A stretch of 39,794 bases of DNA from Methanohalophilus profundi (GCF_004137855.1 NZ_QBKB01000002.1:1008286-1048079), one strand, 5' to 3'. Shown: positions 1 to 9,169, counted from the first letter of the stretch. The notes: a model not told the origin generated them from the sequence alone. Numbers and translations are program-made.

Positions 1-2
1 TG

Positions 3-1499
3 TCTTCTTCGAGCGACAACAACCTCACGAGCAACACTGCATCGAACAACTACTGCGGCATCCGCCTGCATTATTCGAGCGACGACAACACGCTCACGAA
101 CAACACCGCATCGAACAACTACTACGGCATCTACCTGTCTTCTTCGAGCAACAACAACCTCACGAACAACACAATGAATGAGAATACGTATAATTTTAGG
201 CTACATGGCAGTTCTGAGCCTCATTTTGCTAATCAAATAGATACAAATAATTTAGTTGATGGGAAACCAATCTATTACGTAAGAAACACCTCAAATGAAG
301 GTTATAACTCTTCGATAAACGCAGGAACATTTTACATTATAAATGGAGTAAATATCACTCTAACGGATCTTAACTTAACAACAAATCATTATGGAATATT
401 CTTGTGGAACACTACTGATTCAAATATACAAAATGTAAGTGTATCAAATAACAACTGCGGCATCTATCTGGTTTCTTCGAGCGACAACAACACACTCACG
501 AGCAACACCGCCAGTAACAACAACTACGGCATTTATGTGATTAGTTCAAATGATAATATTTTTTATGACAACTATTTCAACAACAGTGCCAATGTTTATG
601 ACAGTTACGACAACATCTGGAACACAACCAAAACCGAAGGGACGAACATCATAGGTGGTTCATGGCTTGGCGGGAACTACTGGTCTGATTATGAAGGTAT
701 CGATACGGACAGTGACGATCTGGGCGATACCTTGACTCCATATAACTCATCAGGCAACATAAATGGTGGCGACTATCATCCACTGACAATGCCAGATACG
801 ACAGAACCACCCGCACCAACAGATGATACAGATACAAGCAATGGACCTGTAAACTATCCAACACCACTCCCTGAGAATGTTGCGAACAGTGAAGTTAAAG
901 GAACCATATTCAACGAGCCTGTGACATCTGCTGACCTTAAATTCACTAAAGGTTACATAACTCTGGTAACAGTCGATGCAAAAGACAAAATTTCTGAAGT
1001 GATAATCACAATGCAGGAACTTAAGGGTAAACCATCTGAGATCAAAGTAACTCCACCTTCCGGTGTTGTACATACTTATCATAACATCGACCTGGGGCGA
1101 ATTGAAAATAGTGATCTTGCAGGTGCTACCATCAAGTTCAGGGCTGAAAAGAAATGGATCGCAGACAATGGCGGAGACAGAAATGCAGTTGTTGTCATGC
1201 GCTATCATGACGATTGGATGGCACTTGAAACCAAACCAATAGGTGAGGACGATGAGTATGTATTCTTCAGTGCAAGAACTCCTGGCTTTTCCACGTTTGT
1301 AATCACAATGGAATCGGAGGAAGAAGTTACTCCTGCGGAAGTGCAAACTCCTGAGCATGTTGTTGAAGATGAGGTAGATGAACCGGCACCTGTGCAGGCG
1401 GAATCACAAGAAGGAAAGTCTTATTGGTGGCTTGTACTTGTTGTGGGTGCCGTTATTGCCGGTGTGATCTTTTTTTGTTTACAAGAACAGAAAAGATGA
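3..1499 (+). CDS. NosD-like beta-helix surface protein with PGF-pre-PGF domain, 5' truncated
   Basis: The reading frame is open from the window edge, so the true start lies upstream and about 498 residues are visible. The first 57 codons and a later block (around 465-540) are 22-23-residue Asn/Ser-rich repeats of the type S-S-D-N-N-x-L-T-x-N-T-A, ending in GIYL, typical of NosD/CASH parallel beta-helices. A GGNYWSDYEG motif follows. The next region, about 880-1310, reads as a PGF-pre-PGF domain ending in TPGFSTFVI. An acidic Pro/Glu-rich linker leads to one C-terminal membrane helix (about 1417-1480) and a short basic tail. In Methanosarcinaceae such proteins are exported and anchored at the cell surface. 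No PGF-CTERM sorting motif is visible, so a plain membrane anchor is likely. The binding partner or ligand cannot be read from the sequence. Confidence 0.85.
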   Translation, partial: SSSSDNNLTSNTASNNYCGIRLHYSSDDNTLTNNTASNNYYGIYLSSSSNNNLTNNTMNENTYNFRLHGSSEPHFANQIDTNNLVDGKPIYYVRNTSNEGYNSSINAGTFYIINGVNITLTDLNLTTNHYGIFLWNTTDSNIQNVSVSNNNCGIYLVSSSDNNTLTSNTASNNNYGIYVISSNDNIFYDNYFNNSANVYDSYDNIWNTTKTEGTNIIGGSWLGGNYWSDYEGIDTDSDDLGDTLTPYNSSGNINGGDYHPLTMPDTTEPPAPTDDTDTSNGPVNYPTPLPENVANSEVKGTIFNEPVTSADLKFTKGYITLVTVDAKDKISEVIITMQELKGKPSEIKVTPPSGVVHTYHNIDLGRIENSDLAGATIKFRAEKKWIADNGGDRNAVVVMRYHDDWMALETKPIGEDDEYVFFSARTPGFSTFVITMESEEEVTPAEVQTPEHVVEDEVDEPAPVQAESQEGKSYWWLVLVVGAVIAGVIFFCLQEQKR

Positions 1500-1541
1500 A
1501 GAAGAAAAGTAGACAACTATGATGTAAATGCCGGTGGTTCC

Positions 1542-1613
1542 GGCCACAGAGGTCACAGAGGTCACAGAGATTGTAGCAACTTTTCCTCTGTGTAACTCGG
1601 TGCCCTCTGTGGC
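1542..1613. repeat. Intergenic imperfect inverted repeat (CCACAGAGG family)
   Basis: A run of direct GGTCACAGA units at the left is mirrored by CCTCTGTGTAACTC and CCCTCTGTGGC at the right. The outer arms GCCACAGAGG and CCTCTGTGGC pair exactly apart from the spacing, so the transcript would fold into a long hairpin. It lies between the stop of the surface protein and the small gene at 1663. Similar CACAGAGG-rich intergenic repeats occur in many prokaryotic genomes (from memory); here it may also act as a terminator for the upstream gene. Confidence 0.6.
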
Positions 1614-1662
1614 TTGAATTATACTTGCGGAGTGGTATATAACTACAAACTAATTTCCAACT

Positions 1663-1851
1663 ATGTCTGAAAAGATCGACCCAGGAGAAATTGTGCATTT
1701 AAGAGCAATCAGGGAAAATCTCATTTTAATCAAAAATTATATGGTTGATATTGATTCGATTATGACCGAAGATGACAATCTGTATTTGAATCGATACAGG
1801 TCTGAGAAGAAGGCTGGTACACTTATCTCTCACGAGGAACTGAAATTATGA
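1663..1851 (+). CDS. Small hypothetical protein upstream of MNT nucleotidyltransferase
   Basis: A 62-residue charged, probably helical protein that I do not recognise. Its stop codon overlaps the start of the next gene by 4 bp (ATGA), so the two are translationally coupled. The position directly before an MNT-type antitoxin suggests an accessory or third component of the toxin-antitoxin locus, but that rests on context only. It has no cysteines, no membrane segment and no obvious DNA-binding motif. The start is the first ATG after the inverted repeat. Confidence 0.6.
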   Translation: MSEKIDPGEIVHLRAIRENLILIKNYMVDIDSIMTEDDNLYLNRYRSEKKAGTLISHEELKL

Positions 1852-2159
1852 GTAAATCCGAAAAAGTCCCGCCGGGATTGGATGAGATAAAACTCCTGAT
1901 CAATGAACACCGGAAAGAGATCAGGCAGGAGTACAAGGCCGAAATTGTCGGAATCTTCGGGTCCTATGCCAGAGGGGAAGAAAAACCGGGAAGTGATGTT
2001 GATGTGCTGGTCAATTTTGATACCGCAGCCACCCTGTTTGATCTTGTGGGACTTGGCGACTATCTTGAGGAACTGCTCGGATTGCCTGTGGACGTGGTAT
2101 CAAAACGAGCCCTGCACCCCGGAATGCAGGATGATGTCCTGAAAGAGGTGACCCCATGA
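1848..2159 (+). CDS. MNT-type minimal nucleotidyltransferase, antitoxin of a HepT/MNT pair
   Basis: A 103-residue protein with the polymerase-beta-fold nucleotidyltransferase signature GSYARG (residues 38-43) followed by SDVDVLVNF, placing two metal-binding aspartates at residues 50 and 52. In HepT-MNT systems the MNT protein transfers AMP to the HepT RNase and so neutralises it. The gene overlaps the upstream small ORF by 4 bp. Its stop overlaps the start of a hepT remnant, the normal operon arrangement. Because that toxin is broken here, the antitoxin is probably an orphan. Family assignment is firm; specificity is inferred from the hepT fragment. Confidence 0.88.
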   Translation: MSKSEKVPPGLDEIKLLINEHRKEIRQEYKAEIVGIFGSYARGEEKPGSDVDVLVNFDTAATLFDLVGLGDYLEELLGLPVDVVSKRALHPGMQDDVLKEVTP

Positions 2160-2212
2160 GAGATTCTCTACTTTATATCTCAGAGATGATCGATGCAGTC
2201 CTTTTCCATTGA
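2156..2212 (+). pseudogene. hepT toxin remnant (DUF86), N-terminal fragment
   Basis: Immediately overlapping the MNT stop, an ATG opens 18 codons reading MRDSLLYISEMIDAV and then stopping at TGA. This matches the beginning of HepT-like (DUF86) RNases, which run to about 110-140 residues and carry a C-terminal R-x4-H-x-Y motif. The rest is absent: the IS200/IS605 element begins within the next few dozen bases, and nothing resembling the missing part is seen on its far side. The toxin appears lost by insertion with deletion. Confidence 0.55.
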
Positions 2213-2264
2213 GGATTGCCAGTCTACTTCTAAATGAGGATAATTACGGCAGGAAGGCAGAAAG

Positions 2265-2285
2265 CCTACATGCTTTAGCAGTAGG
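2265..2285 (+). repeat. IS200/IS605 left-end hairpin
   Basis: A compact palindrome with outer arms CCTAC/GTAGG and inner arms TGC/GCA around a TTTA loop, about 90 bp upstream of the tnpA start. It is the expected position of the TnpA-recognised left-end structure. Confidence 0.6.
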
Positions 2286-2375
2286 ATGAATGCCGTCAAT
2301 TATACAATGTTAATTAGGTACCAACCATCAAATAAAAACGTTATATATCTTGAAAGCGTATACTATTATGGTAAT

Positions 2376-2789
2376 ATGGAACTACAAAATTATAATAAGA
2401 AATATCAATCTAGGAATCATTTAGTGTATAGCTGCCAGTACCATGTAATCTTTTGTCCGAAATACAGGAGAAAAGTATTGACGGATGGCATAGATGAACG
2501 CTTAAAACAACTCATAACGGAGACACAGGAAGAGTATGGTTATGAAGTCTTAGATATGGAAGTAATGCCTGATCATGTTCATTTGCTGTTAGACGTTGAT
2601 CCTAAAGTTGGCATCTATAGCGTTGTAACAAAAATCAAAGGATATACTTCTAAACAACTAAGAGAACAATTTCCAGCATTAAAGAAAAGAATTCCGACAT
2701 TATGGACTCGTTCAAAGTTCATATCAAGTGTTGGATCAGTGTCCTTAGATGTAGTTAAACGGTACATAGAGGAGCAAAAACATGTATGA
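2376..2789 (+). CDS. tnpA: IS200/IS605 family transposase TnpA (Y1 HUH)
   Basis: A 137-residue Y1 transposase. The HUH metal-binding motif is in MPDHVHLLLD (His 67 and His 69) and the likely catalytic tyrosine is Tyr130 in VKRYIEEQ. The N-terminal strand YSCQYHVIFCPKYRRKVL is typical of the family. An upstream in-frame ATG at 2286 would add 30 residues, but the family length and the conserved start of the fold favour 2376; a TATA-like TTATATAT lies about 30 bp upstream. The enzyme cuts and rejoins single-stranded DNA at the hairpin ends. It overlaps tnpB by 4 bp. Confidence 0.92.
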   Translation: MELQNYNKKYQSRNHLVYSCQYHVIFCPKYRRKVLTDGIDERLKQLITETQEEYGYEVLDMEVMPDHVHLLLDVDPKVGIYSVVTKIKGYTSKQLREQFPALKKRIPTLWTRSKFISSVGSVSLDVVKRYIEEQKHV

Positions 2790-3790
2790 TACTAACCTAT
2801 AAGCTCAAACACAACAAGGATTTCTCAGATGAATTGAGGAAAGCTAAGCAGGTAGCGGAGTTTGGGGTTAAAAACAGAACTCTATCCTCTAAAGATGTTA
2901 AGCATTTTGGGCTTAAATCTGCAATATCGAATCAGATACTCAGGAAATATGTTAAAAACAAAAAAGTGAAATCTGTAAGATCGGTTCAACTAACAGTACC
3001 AAATCAAAGTATCAAAGTGGATAAGAAAAACAGAAAAATAACAATACCTTGTCTTAAACTTGTACTGAACTATCAGTTTCCAGATTTTGAAGAGATTAAC
3101 CAAATCGAGATTGGTAAAGAATATGCCTGTATATCTGTAACAATTCCTGGAGGGAATGAATATGAACCTGAACACTGGATAGGTGTGGACAGGAATACCA
3201 CAGGACATGTCGTTGTTGCTGGTGAACCTGATAGTGGAAAGGTGATAAAACTTGGAAAACATGCGCAGCATACCCATACCAAATATAAAAATATCAGGAA
3301 GCGATTGCAGAAACGAGGTAAACACAAGAAGGTCAAACAAATTAAAAATCGGGAAAGCAGAATAGTTCGTGATTTAAATCACAAGATGAGCAGGAAAATT
3401 GTTGATACTGCCAAATCAAATAATAGTGGAATTAAACTTGAGAATCTTAAAGGCATAAGGAAAAACCGCAAACATGCAAAATCATTCAAGTACTCCCTGA
3501 ACAGTTGGTCATTCTATCAATTGCAAACAATGATAGAATACAAGGCCAAGCTGCTTGGGGTACCGATTTCCTATATAGATCCGGCATATACTTCTCAGAA
3601 ATGCAGCAGGTGTGGACATATTGGAGATAGGAATGGCAAACAGTTTGAGTGTCCTGCATGTGGACACGTTGATCATGCGGATGTTAATGCAGCTTTCAAT
3701 ATTGCGTTATCTCCATACATGAGTCAATCCAGTGCAGAAAGTGATGTACTGGAAGGGAGCACTGATACCCCTGAAGTGGCAATGGCTTGA
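2786..3790 (+). CDS. tnpB: RNA-guided endonuclease TnpB (IS605 OrfB)
   Basis: A 334-residue TnpB with the split RuvC-like nuclease: GVDRNT (Asp135), KLENLKG (Glu219) and DHADVNAA (Asp299). The zinc ribbon CSRCG...CPACG (Cys 273, 276, 289, 292) sits between the last two motifs, as usual. The Lys/Arg-rich region before the second motif fits RNA binding. All catalytic residues are present, so the nuclease looks active. It is shorter than many TnpB proteins (about 370-400), mainly at the N-terminus. In this family the 3' end of the gene and the right end of the element encode the guide RNA. Confidence 0.92.
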   Translation: MILTYKLKHNKDFSDELRKAKQVAEFGVKNRTLSSKDVKHFGLKSAISNQILRKYVKNKKVKSVRSVQLTVPNQSIKVDKKNRKITIPCLKLVLNYQFPDFEEINQIEIGKEYACISVTIPGGNEYEPEHWIGVDRNTTGHVVVAGEPDSGKVIKLGKHAQHTHTKYKNIRKRLQKRGKHKKVKQIKNRESRIVRDLNHKMSRKIVDTAKSNNSGIKLENLKGIRKNRKHAKSFKYSLNSWSFYQLQTMIEYKAKLLGVPISYIDPAYTSQKCSRCGHIGDRNGKQFECPACGHVDHADVNAAFNIALSPYMSQSSAESDVLEGSTDTPEVAMA

Positions 3791-3836
3791 AAGCAGTCAA
3801 CCATAGAACCCCATGTACTTTAGTCGTGGGAGTATG
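3650..3836 (+). ncRNA. Probable TnpB guide (omega/re) RNA region at the IS right end
   Basis: In IS200/IS605 elements the transcript covering the 3' end of tnpB and the right-end hairpin acts as the TnpB scaffold RNA, and the guide is read from flanking DNA just outside the element. Here the right-end hairpin lies at about 3810-3830, about 20 bp after the tnpB stop, and the flank begins near 3837. The 5' limit is a guess from the usual size of such RNAs; only the hairpin is seen directly. Confidence 0.4.
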
Positions 3837-3907
3837 TCAGTAAATATCTGAAATAAACAATGCTATATACAATCCCCAAAGTGATAATTGCTTGAGATGA
3901 TAAGTCG

Positions 3908-4162
3908 ATGTTGATCGAATATATACAGGCAGCCCTTGAAAGAGCCAAATATGAGATAATTGAAGATGAAAAGGAGCCTTACTATGGAGAAATACCTGAA
4001 CTCGAAGGGGTCTGGGCAACAGGCACTTCTCTTGAAGAATGCCGTAAGAACCTGGAGGAAATCATCGAGGAGTGGCTCATTTTAAGATTGCGTAGAAATC
4101 TCCCCATTCCCCCTCTTGGCAACCATACAATAGACGATCTCGGAGAATTTGCCGTTGCCTAA
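3908..4162 (+). CDS. hicB: HicB-family antitoxin
   Basis: An 84-residue protein with the HicB partial RNase-H-like fold: EPYYGEIPELEGVWATG, then SLEECRKNLEEIIEEWL, the hallmark of HicB antitoxins. It lies just before a HicA toxin, and its stop lies inside the first codons of that gene, so the pair is coupled. The order hicB-hicA is the reverse of E. coli but common in archaea and cyanobacteria. No clear C-terminal DNA-binding domain is seen, so autoregulation may need another factor. Confidence 0.88.
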   Translation: MLIEYIQAALERAKYEIIEDEKEPYYGEIPELEGVWATGTSLEECRKNLEEIIEEWLILRLRRNLPIPPLGNHTIDDLGEFAVA

Positions 4163-4376
4163 GCTAAATCCTGTAGACTGGAAAACCCTTGTAAAAAGAC
4201 TCAGAGAATTGGGTTTTGAGGGTCCCTATTCCGGAGGAAAGCATCCGTTTATGGTAAAAGGCGATCTTGTTTTAACCATACCAAATCCACACAAAGGGAA
4301 AATTGGTGTGGCTTTACTAAAAAGAATTCTTAAGCAGGCCAAAATCGCCAGGGACAAATGGCTTGAAACAAATTAA
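4149..4376 (+). CDS. hicA: HicA-family mRNA interferase toxin
   Basis: A 75-residue dsRBD-like HicA. The catalytic histidine is His32 in GGKHPFMV, followed by LTIPNPHKGKIGVALLKRIL, a standard HicA C-terminal half. It starts with TTG at 4149, overlapping hicB by 14 bp; no in-frame ATG is available before the conserved W-x2-LV-x2-L helix. The toxin cleaves mRNA and is neutralised by HicB. It looks intact. The gene ends 11 bp before the convergent epimerase gene. Confidence 0.88.
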   Translation: MPLPKLNPVDWKTLVKRLRELGFEGPYSGGKHPFMVKGDLVLTIPNPHKGKIGVALLKRILKQAKIARDKWLETN

Positions 4377-4387
4377 TATTGTTAGCC

Positions 4388-5296
<909 letters not shown>

Positions 5297-5320
5297 GGCA
5301 TAAGGATTAACAGACGTTGT

Positions 5321-5330
5321 AAATATATAT
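5321..5330 (-). promoter_or_regulatory. TATA box for the epimerase gene
   Basis: AAATATATAT on the plus strand (ATATATATTT on the minus strand) lies 25 bp upstream of the minus-strand start at 5296, the usual distance for an archaeal TBP site with a very short leader. The divergent region 5297-5513 holds the promoters of both this gene and the GT2 gene. Confidence 0.5.
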
Positions 5331-5513
5331 TGTGCAATAAAGGCAAATGTGGCAGCAGGGTTTTTTGTATTACACAAATTGGAATCAGAAATAGGGCAGA
5401 GGAGAATGATTAGTATTTTATGGAAGGGAACTGTACACGGCAAGCAAAATTGATAAATATAATTAAAAGAATTGATTGTTTCAATTCCATAAAATCGAAA
5501 TGAATTCATATAA

Positions 5514-7048
5514 ATGGGTGGTAAATGTTTGCCAATGGTTGCAATAATTCCGGCTTATGATGCAGAGGTTCATTTAAGAGAGATCATATCAAGGGCCAGA
5601 CTTTATGTCGATAAAGTTGTGGTGGTGGATGACGGCAGTGATGATGCTACTGCATTCATTGCCGAGTCGATGGAAGCTATTCTGGTACAACATGAGGTCA
5701 ACCGGGGTAAAGCCCTGGCTCTTAAAACGGGTTTTGAAGAAGCGAGCAAACATGACCCTGCCATTATTGTGACCCTGTATGCCAATGGCAGACATAATCC
5801 CGATGACATACCCAAAATCACCAGTCCTATCATGCGAAAGGAGGCGGATGTGGTTTGCGGTTGTTATTCCGGGGAAGAAGAGTGTCCTGCAGAAGTTTCC
5901 GATTTCATACACAACACCTGTGGATTCAGTGCTTTTTCTCCTGCGGCCTATGAACAGTTGAAGTTCACCGAAACCGGTGACGGTGTGGAGACCGAGATGT
6001 TGCGGGAAGCCGAAGATGCAGGATGCCGGTTCAAGGGTGTCCAGTTATACAAAGCCTCCCCGGAAAAAGAACATCTCCTGCAGGAACATAAGATCGGAGT
6101 GGTCGTGCCGGCCTACAATGAGGAAAAACTGATTGTACCGACCATTGAAGGAATCCCCGAGTATGTGGACCGTATCTATGTTATCAATGATTACAGTACG
6201 GATAATACGGCAGAAGTGCTCAATTCCATTGAAGACCCGCGACTCTTTGTTATCAATCATGAGACTAATAAAGGAGTGGGAGCGGCGCTGATCAGCGGCT
6301 ACAAGCGCGCCTTAAAGGAGGATATGGATATCGTGGCCATTAGGCCGGGGACAACCAGATGAACCCGGACCAGTTACCCAAACTCCTGTACCCGATTATC
6401 GAGGGCAAGGCGGATTACACCAAGGGCAACCGCCTGTTCAGTGCCGAGTTCAGGAGCGGCATGAGCAAGTGGCGTACCCTGGGCAACGGCCTGCTTACGA
6501 TGATCACCAAGATAGGCAGCGGCTACTGGCATATCATGGACCCCCAGAACGGCTATACAGCCATCTCCCGGGAAGCCCTGGCCAATATCGGGCTGGATGA
6601 GGTCTACACCTATTACGGCTACTGCAACCATATGCTGGTGCGCCTCAATGCCTTTGGTTTCCGTACGCTGGATGTGGTGATGCCTGCCCGCTACGGCAAT
6701 GAGAAGTCCACCATCAAGTACGGCCCATATATGGTGAAGGTCTCCCTGATGCTGTTTCGCAGTTTCCTGTGGCGCCTGAAGATGAAGTACATGGTCCTGA
6801 ATTTCCATCCGCTGGTACTGTTCTACACCTTATCGATGATAATGCTGCCTGCAGGGGTATTGTTCGGCCTGTATATTTTGATCCGCAAGATGCTGTCTTT
6901 ATCGGTATCGACCAATTATCCCCTGCTGGATGCGGTGATTTTGATCGCAGGCCTGCAGTTCTTGCTGTTTGCGATGCTGTTTGACATGCAGGAGTCGGAG
7001 AGGGATATGAGAAGCCATGAGATGAGGAGCAATCAGCCCTATGAATAA
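5514..7048 (+). pseudogene. Tandem GT2 glycosyltransferase with C-terminal membrane helices, frameshifted
   Basis: Two reading frames, 5514-6362 and 6359-7048, together encode one protein with two GT-A domains. The first domain (about residues 1-175) has VVVVDDGSDD, but the DxD region reads LYANG where the family has LDADG, so it is probably inactive. The second begins at GVVVPAYNEE and has VINDYSTDN; its DxD region is cut by a one-base deletion near 6340-6343. Restoring one base gives AIMAGDNQMNPDQLP. The C-terminus carries two membrane helices (about 6805-6885 and 6925-6990). This fits a membrane-bound dolichyl- or polyprenyl-phosphate sugar transferase. The frameshift is a sequence error or a real mutation. 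ATG at 5535 is an alternative start. Confidence 0.8.
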
Positions 7049-7052
7049 GTTT

Positions 7053-7562
7053 TTAAGAGGTGCGAAGGCGTTGTCTCAATTTTGCGGCGGTGAAGATCAG
7101 GATTATTATAAGGCCGATAAGTTCGGTGGCCAGGCCCAGGGAGAGGCTGCCGTCCAGTATCCGGCCGTAGGCAGTGGAAAGGTACTGCCAGAAGGAGCCG
7201 TACTGCGTTCCCCTGCCAAACTCCCAGCCCAGCAGGGGCCAGAGGAAGGTCTGCGGGCTCTGCCATATACTGTCCAGCAGCAGGTGGACGGTACTGGCCG
7301 CGGCCAGGATGAGCAGGCGTGTGTCTTTCCTGCGCATATAGAGAAAATATCCGGCCAGACCCAGCGCCACAACAAAGAGCAGGGAATGTGCAAAGATCCT
7401 GCCGCTGGCAAAGGTATCGGCAAAGAGCACCCGTCCTATGAGTTTGTCAATGAGGTCGGGCAGTATGGAGCCTATGATCACGTACCAGTAGTTGATGTTT
7501 CTGCCTCTTGTGGCAATGTAGAAGAGTGCCAGGGTTATGCCGATGTGTGCGAAGGGAAGCAT
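7053..7562 (-). CDS. DUF457/YdjM-like membrane-bound metal-dependent hydrolase family protein
   Basis: A 169-residue protein with about four hydrophobic helices. It begins MLPFAHIGITLALF and carries the His/Asp signatures GSILPDLIDK and HLLLDSIWQ typical of the YdjM/DUF457 integral-membrane family, which resembles phospholipase C-like metal sites. Biological substrates are not established for the family. It is convergent with the GT2 gene (4 bp between stops) and divergent from the deacetylase gene, so it is transcribed alone. Its GC content is as high as that of the adjoining GT2 gene. Confidence 0.75.
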   Translation of the reverse strand: MLPFAHIGITLALFYIATRGRNINYWYVIIGSILPDLIDKLIGRVLFADTFASGRIFAHSLLFVVALGLAGYFLYMRRKDTRLLILAAASTVHLLLDSIWQSPQTFLWPLLGWEFGRGTQYGSFWQYLSTAYGRILDGSLSLGLATELIGLIIILIFTAAKLRQRLRTS

Positions 7563-7600
7563 GCTAACGGGAATAGCCTTCTAATGTTAAAAAGGATGTG

Positions 7601-8490
7601 ATGCTCTGGGAAACAGTCTGGCGATTACGGTGGATGTGGAGGACTGGTATCACATACCTTCGGTCTGCAGTTCTCCATTTTCAGAATACAGGGATGTCGA
7701 CGAGTTCTTTGAAAACTGGGATTCCAGATATGATTACCTCTCAGAACCAACACAAAGAGTACTGGATCTGCTGGAACGTTTCGATGTGAAAGCCACGTTT
7801 TTTGTGGTTGCCGATATTGTGGAGAATTATCCCGGGCTTGTGGAGTCCATAGCAGAGAAGGGACATGAGATTGCCTGTCATGGGCTGCATCACCAATGTA
7901 AGATCGATCCTAAGACCAAAGAACCTTTAATTACACCTGAACAATTCGAAAAGCAGACCCTCAAAGCCAAAAAGATCCTTGAAAAAGCATCTGGACAGGA
8001 AGTTAAAGGCTACAGGGCGCCCAACGCTTTAATCGGTGGCTGGATGCTTGATTGTCTTGAAAATATTGGATTTGAATATGATTCTTCAGTATGTGTCAAT
8101 TCCCTGTACAACAAAACGGATTCTTCTCTGGAAGGTGTTTCCACCACTCCCTATTATCCCGCGAAAGGGTCTCTGGAGAAGGGAAAGCCGAGAGACATAT
8201 TGGAACATCCCTGGGCATACTATGACTTTGCAGGTTTCAAGGTCCCAACTTCAGGGGGTCCGATGCTGCGTTTTCTCGGAGCACGCATGATGCTTAAAGG
8301 ACTTAAGCAAAGTTTAAAACGGGGAAATACAGTCTTTTATTTCCATCCCATTGATATTGCGTATGAAAAATTCCCTCAGATCGGAAAAGGCAGACCCATG
8401 TACTGGGCCATTAAGGGGAATATGGTGGAGAAGAGGATTGAGTATATATTGAAAGAATTAAAAAGCACTCACATAGATTGCTTAGGATAA
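7601..8490 (+). CDS. Polysaccharide deacetylase (NodB homology domain)
   Basis: The protein has the NodB-domain motifs in order: TVDVEDWYH (metal/catalytic Asp), CHGLHH (metal-binding His pair), GYRAPN and, near the C-terminus, FYFHPID. It resembles the deacetylases found in exosortase/EPS loci and would remove N- or O-acetyl groups from a glycan or lipid-linked sugar. The start is unclear: the frame is open back to TAA at 7588, but the only strict in-frame starts are CTG 7606 and GTG 7630, and 7630 cuts the first strand. ATG 7601 follows AAAGGA and would join the frame if one A were missing around 7611-7613, giving MLWENSLAITVDVEDW. A small indel is therefore suspected. Confidence 0.85.
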
Positions 8491-8533
8491 AAGTTTAATA
8501 ATTGCTAAAAGATGATGGCAAGGGATTAAAGGA

Positions 8534-8926
8534 ATGAATTTATCCAATAATATTACCAATTTCGGAGTGGGAACTGATATTGAATCCGTTGAAAGATTTA
8601 ATAATTATACTCTGAGTGACGACTCAAATTTTCTCAGAAGTATCTTTTCTGAAAGTGAACTGGTATATTGTTTTTCAAAAGAAAGTCCTGCAAATCATCT
8701 TGCAGTAAGATTTGTCGGAAAAGAATCTGTAATTAAAGCATTATATAGTATTGGCATTGAAGATGTCTTTTACAGGGATATTGAAATATTGAATAAATCC
8801 AACGGAGTTCCTTATATCAAATTAGATGATATGTATAAAAACATTCAATTTCAAATTAGCTTATCTCATTCAAAAGAAAACGCTATTGCTTTTGTGATAG
8901 CTATGGAGGTTACTGACAATGAGTGA
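8534..8926 (+). CDS. acpS: Holo-acyl-carrier-protein synthase (AcpS-type phosphopantetheinyl transferase)
   Basis: A 130-residue AcpS-fold protein with GVGTDIESVERF (metal-binding Asp15), RFVGKESVIKAL (Glu64) and ISLSHSKENAIAFVI, the three conserved motifs. It would move 4'-phosphopantetheine from CoA to the serine of an acyl carrier protein, and the neighbouring gene encodes one, overlapping by 8 bp. AcpS is uncommon in archaea, which lack bacterial fatty-acid synthase. Its presence with its own ACP points to a transferred acyl-modification module. The ATG start follows AAAGG. Confidence 0.85.
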   Translation: MNLSNNITNFGVGTDIESVERFNNYTLSDDSNFLRSIFSESELVYCFSKESPANHLAVRFVGKESVIKALYSIGIEDVFYRDIEILNKSNGVPYIKLDDMYKNIQFQISLSHSKENAIAFVIAMEVTDNE

Positions 8927-9152
8927 AGAAGATACTATAAAAAAGATATTTGGAGAAGTTATTGGAATCGATGAATCAGAAATTACTGATTCTATCGCCT
9001 ACAATTCACATGAATCATGGGATTCACTGGTTCATCTTGAACTTGTAAATGAGTTAGAAGATGAATTTGATGTAGAATTCGAAATGGATGACATTATTGC
9101 AATGGAAACATTTGGAAAAGTAAAAGAAATTGTAAAGAAATATCTTTCTTAA
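8919..9152 (+). CDS. Acyl carrier protein
   Basis: A 77-residue acidic four-helix protein of normal ACP size. The phosphopantetheine attachment serine is Ser36 in WDSLVHLELV, and the flanking acidic helices and IVKKYL tail are typical. It overlaps acpS by 8 bp and precedes an AMP-ligase/LuxE gene, so it probably carries the acyl intermediate between these enzymes. The binding motif is D-S-L in the specialised-ACP style seen in O-antigen and non-ribosomal systems, not the strict fatty-acid ACP form. Confidence 0.88.
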   Translation: MSEEDTIKKIFGEVIGIDESEITDSIAYNSHESWDSLVHLELVNELEDEFDVEFEMDDIIAMETFGKVKEIVKKYLS

Positions 9153-9169
9153 GTCCAACAGTGGTAGAT

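Larger units (their letters stand above)
2220..3836 (+). mobile_element. IS200/IS605-family insertion sequence (tnpA + tnpB)
   Basis: The unit contains tnpA and tnpB in the same orientation with a 4-bp overlap, flanked by subterminal hairpins. The left hairpin is CCTAC-a-TGC-ttta-GCA-GTAGG at 2265-2285 and the right one CCCATG-tactttagt-CGTGGG at about 3810-3830. Such imperfect hairpins are the single-strand recognition sites of the Y1 HUH transposase, and the family makes no target duplication or terminal inverted repeats. The exact ends are uncertain by a few dozen bases. The element sits directly behind the broken hepT. Confidence 0.8.

Noticed and set aside
750-1358. 202-codon open frame on the minus strand inside the surface protein gene.
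   Set aside because: It is the mirror of the repeat-rich coding sequence; the product resembles no protein and the plus strand has clear domains.
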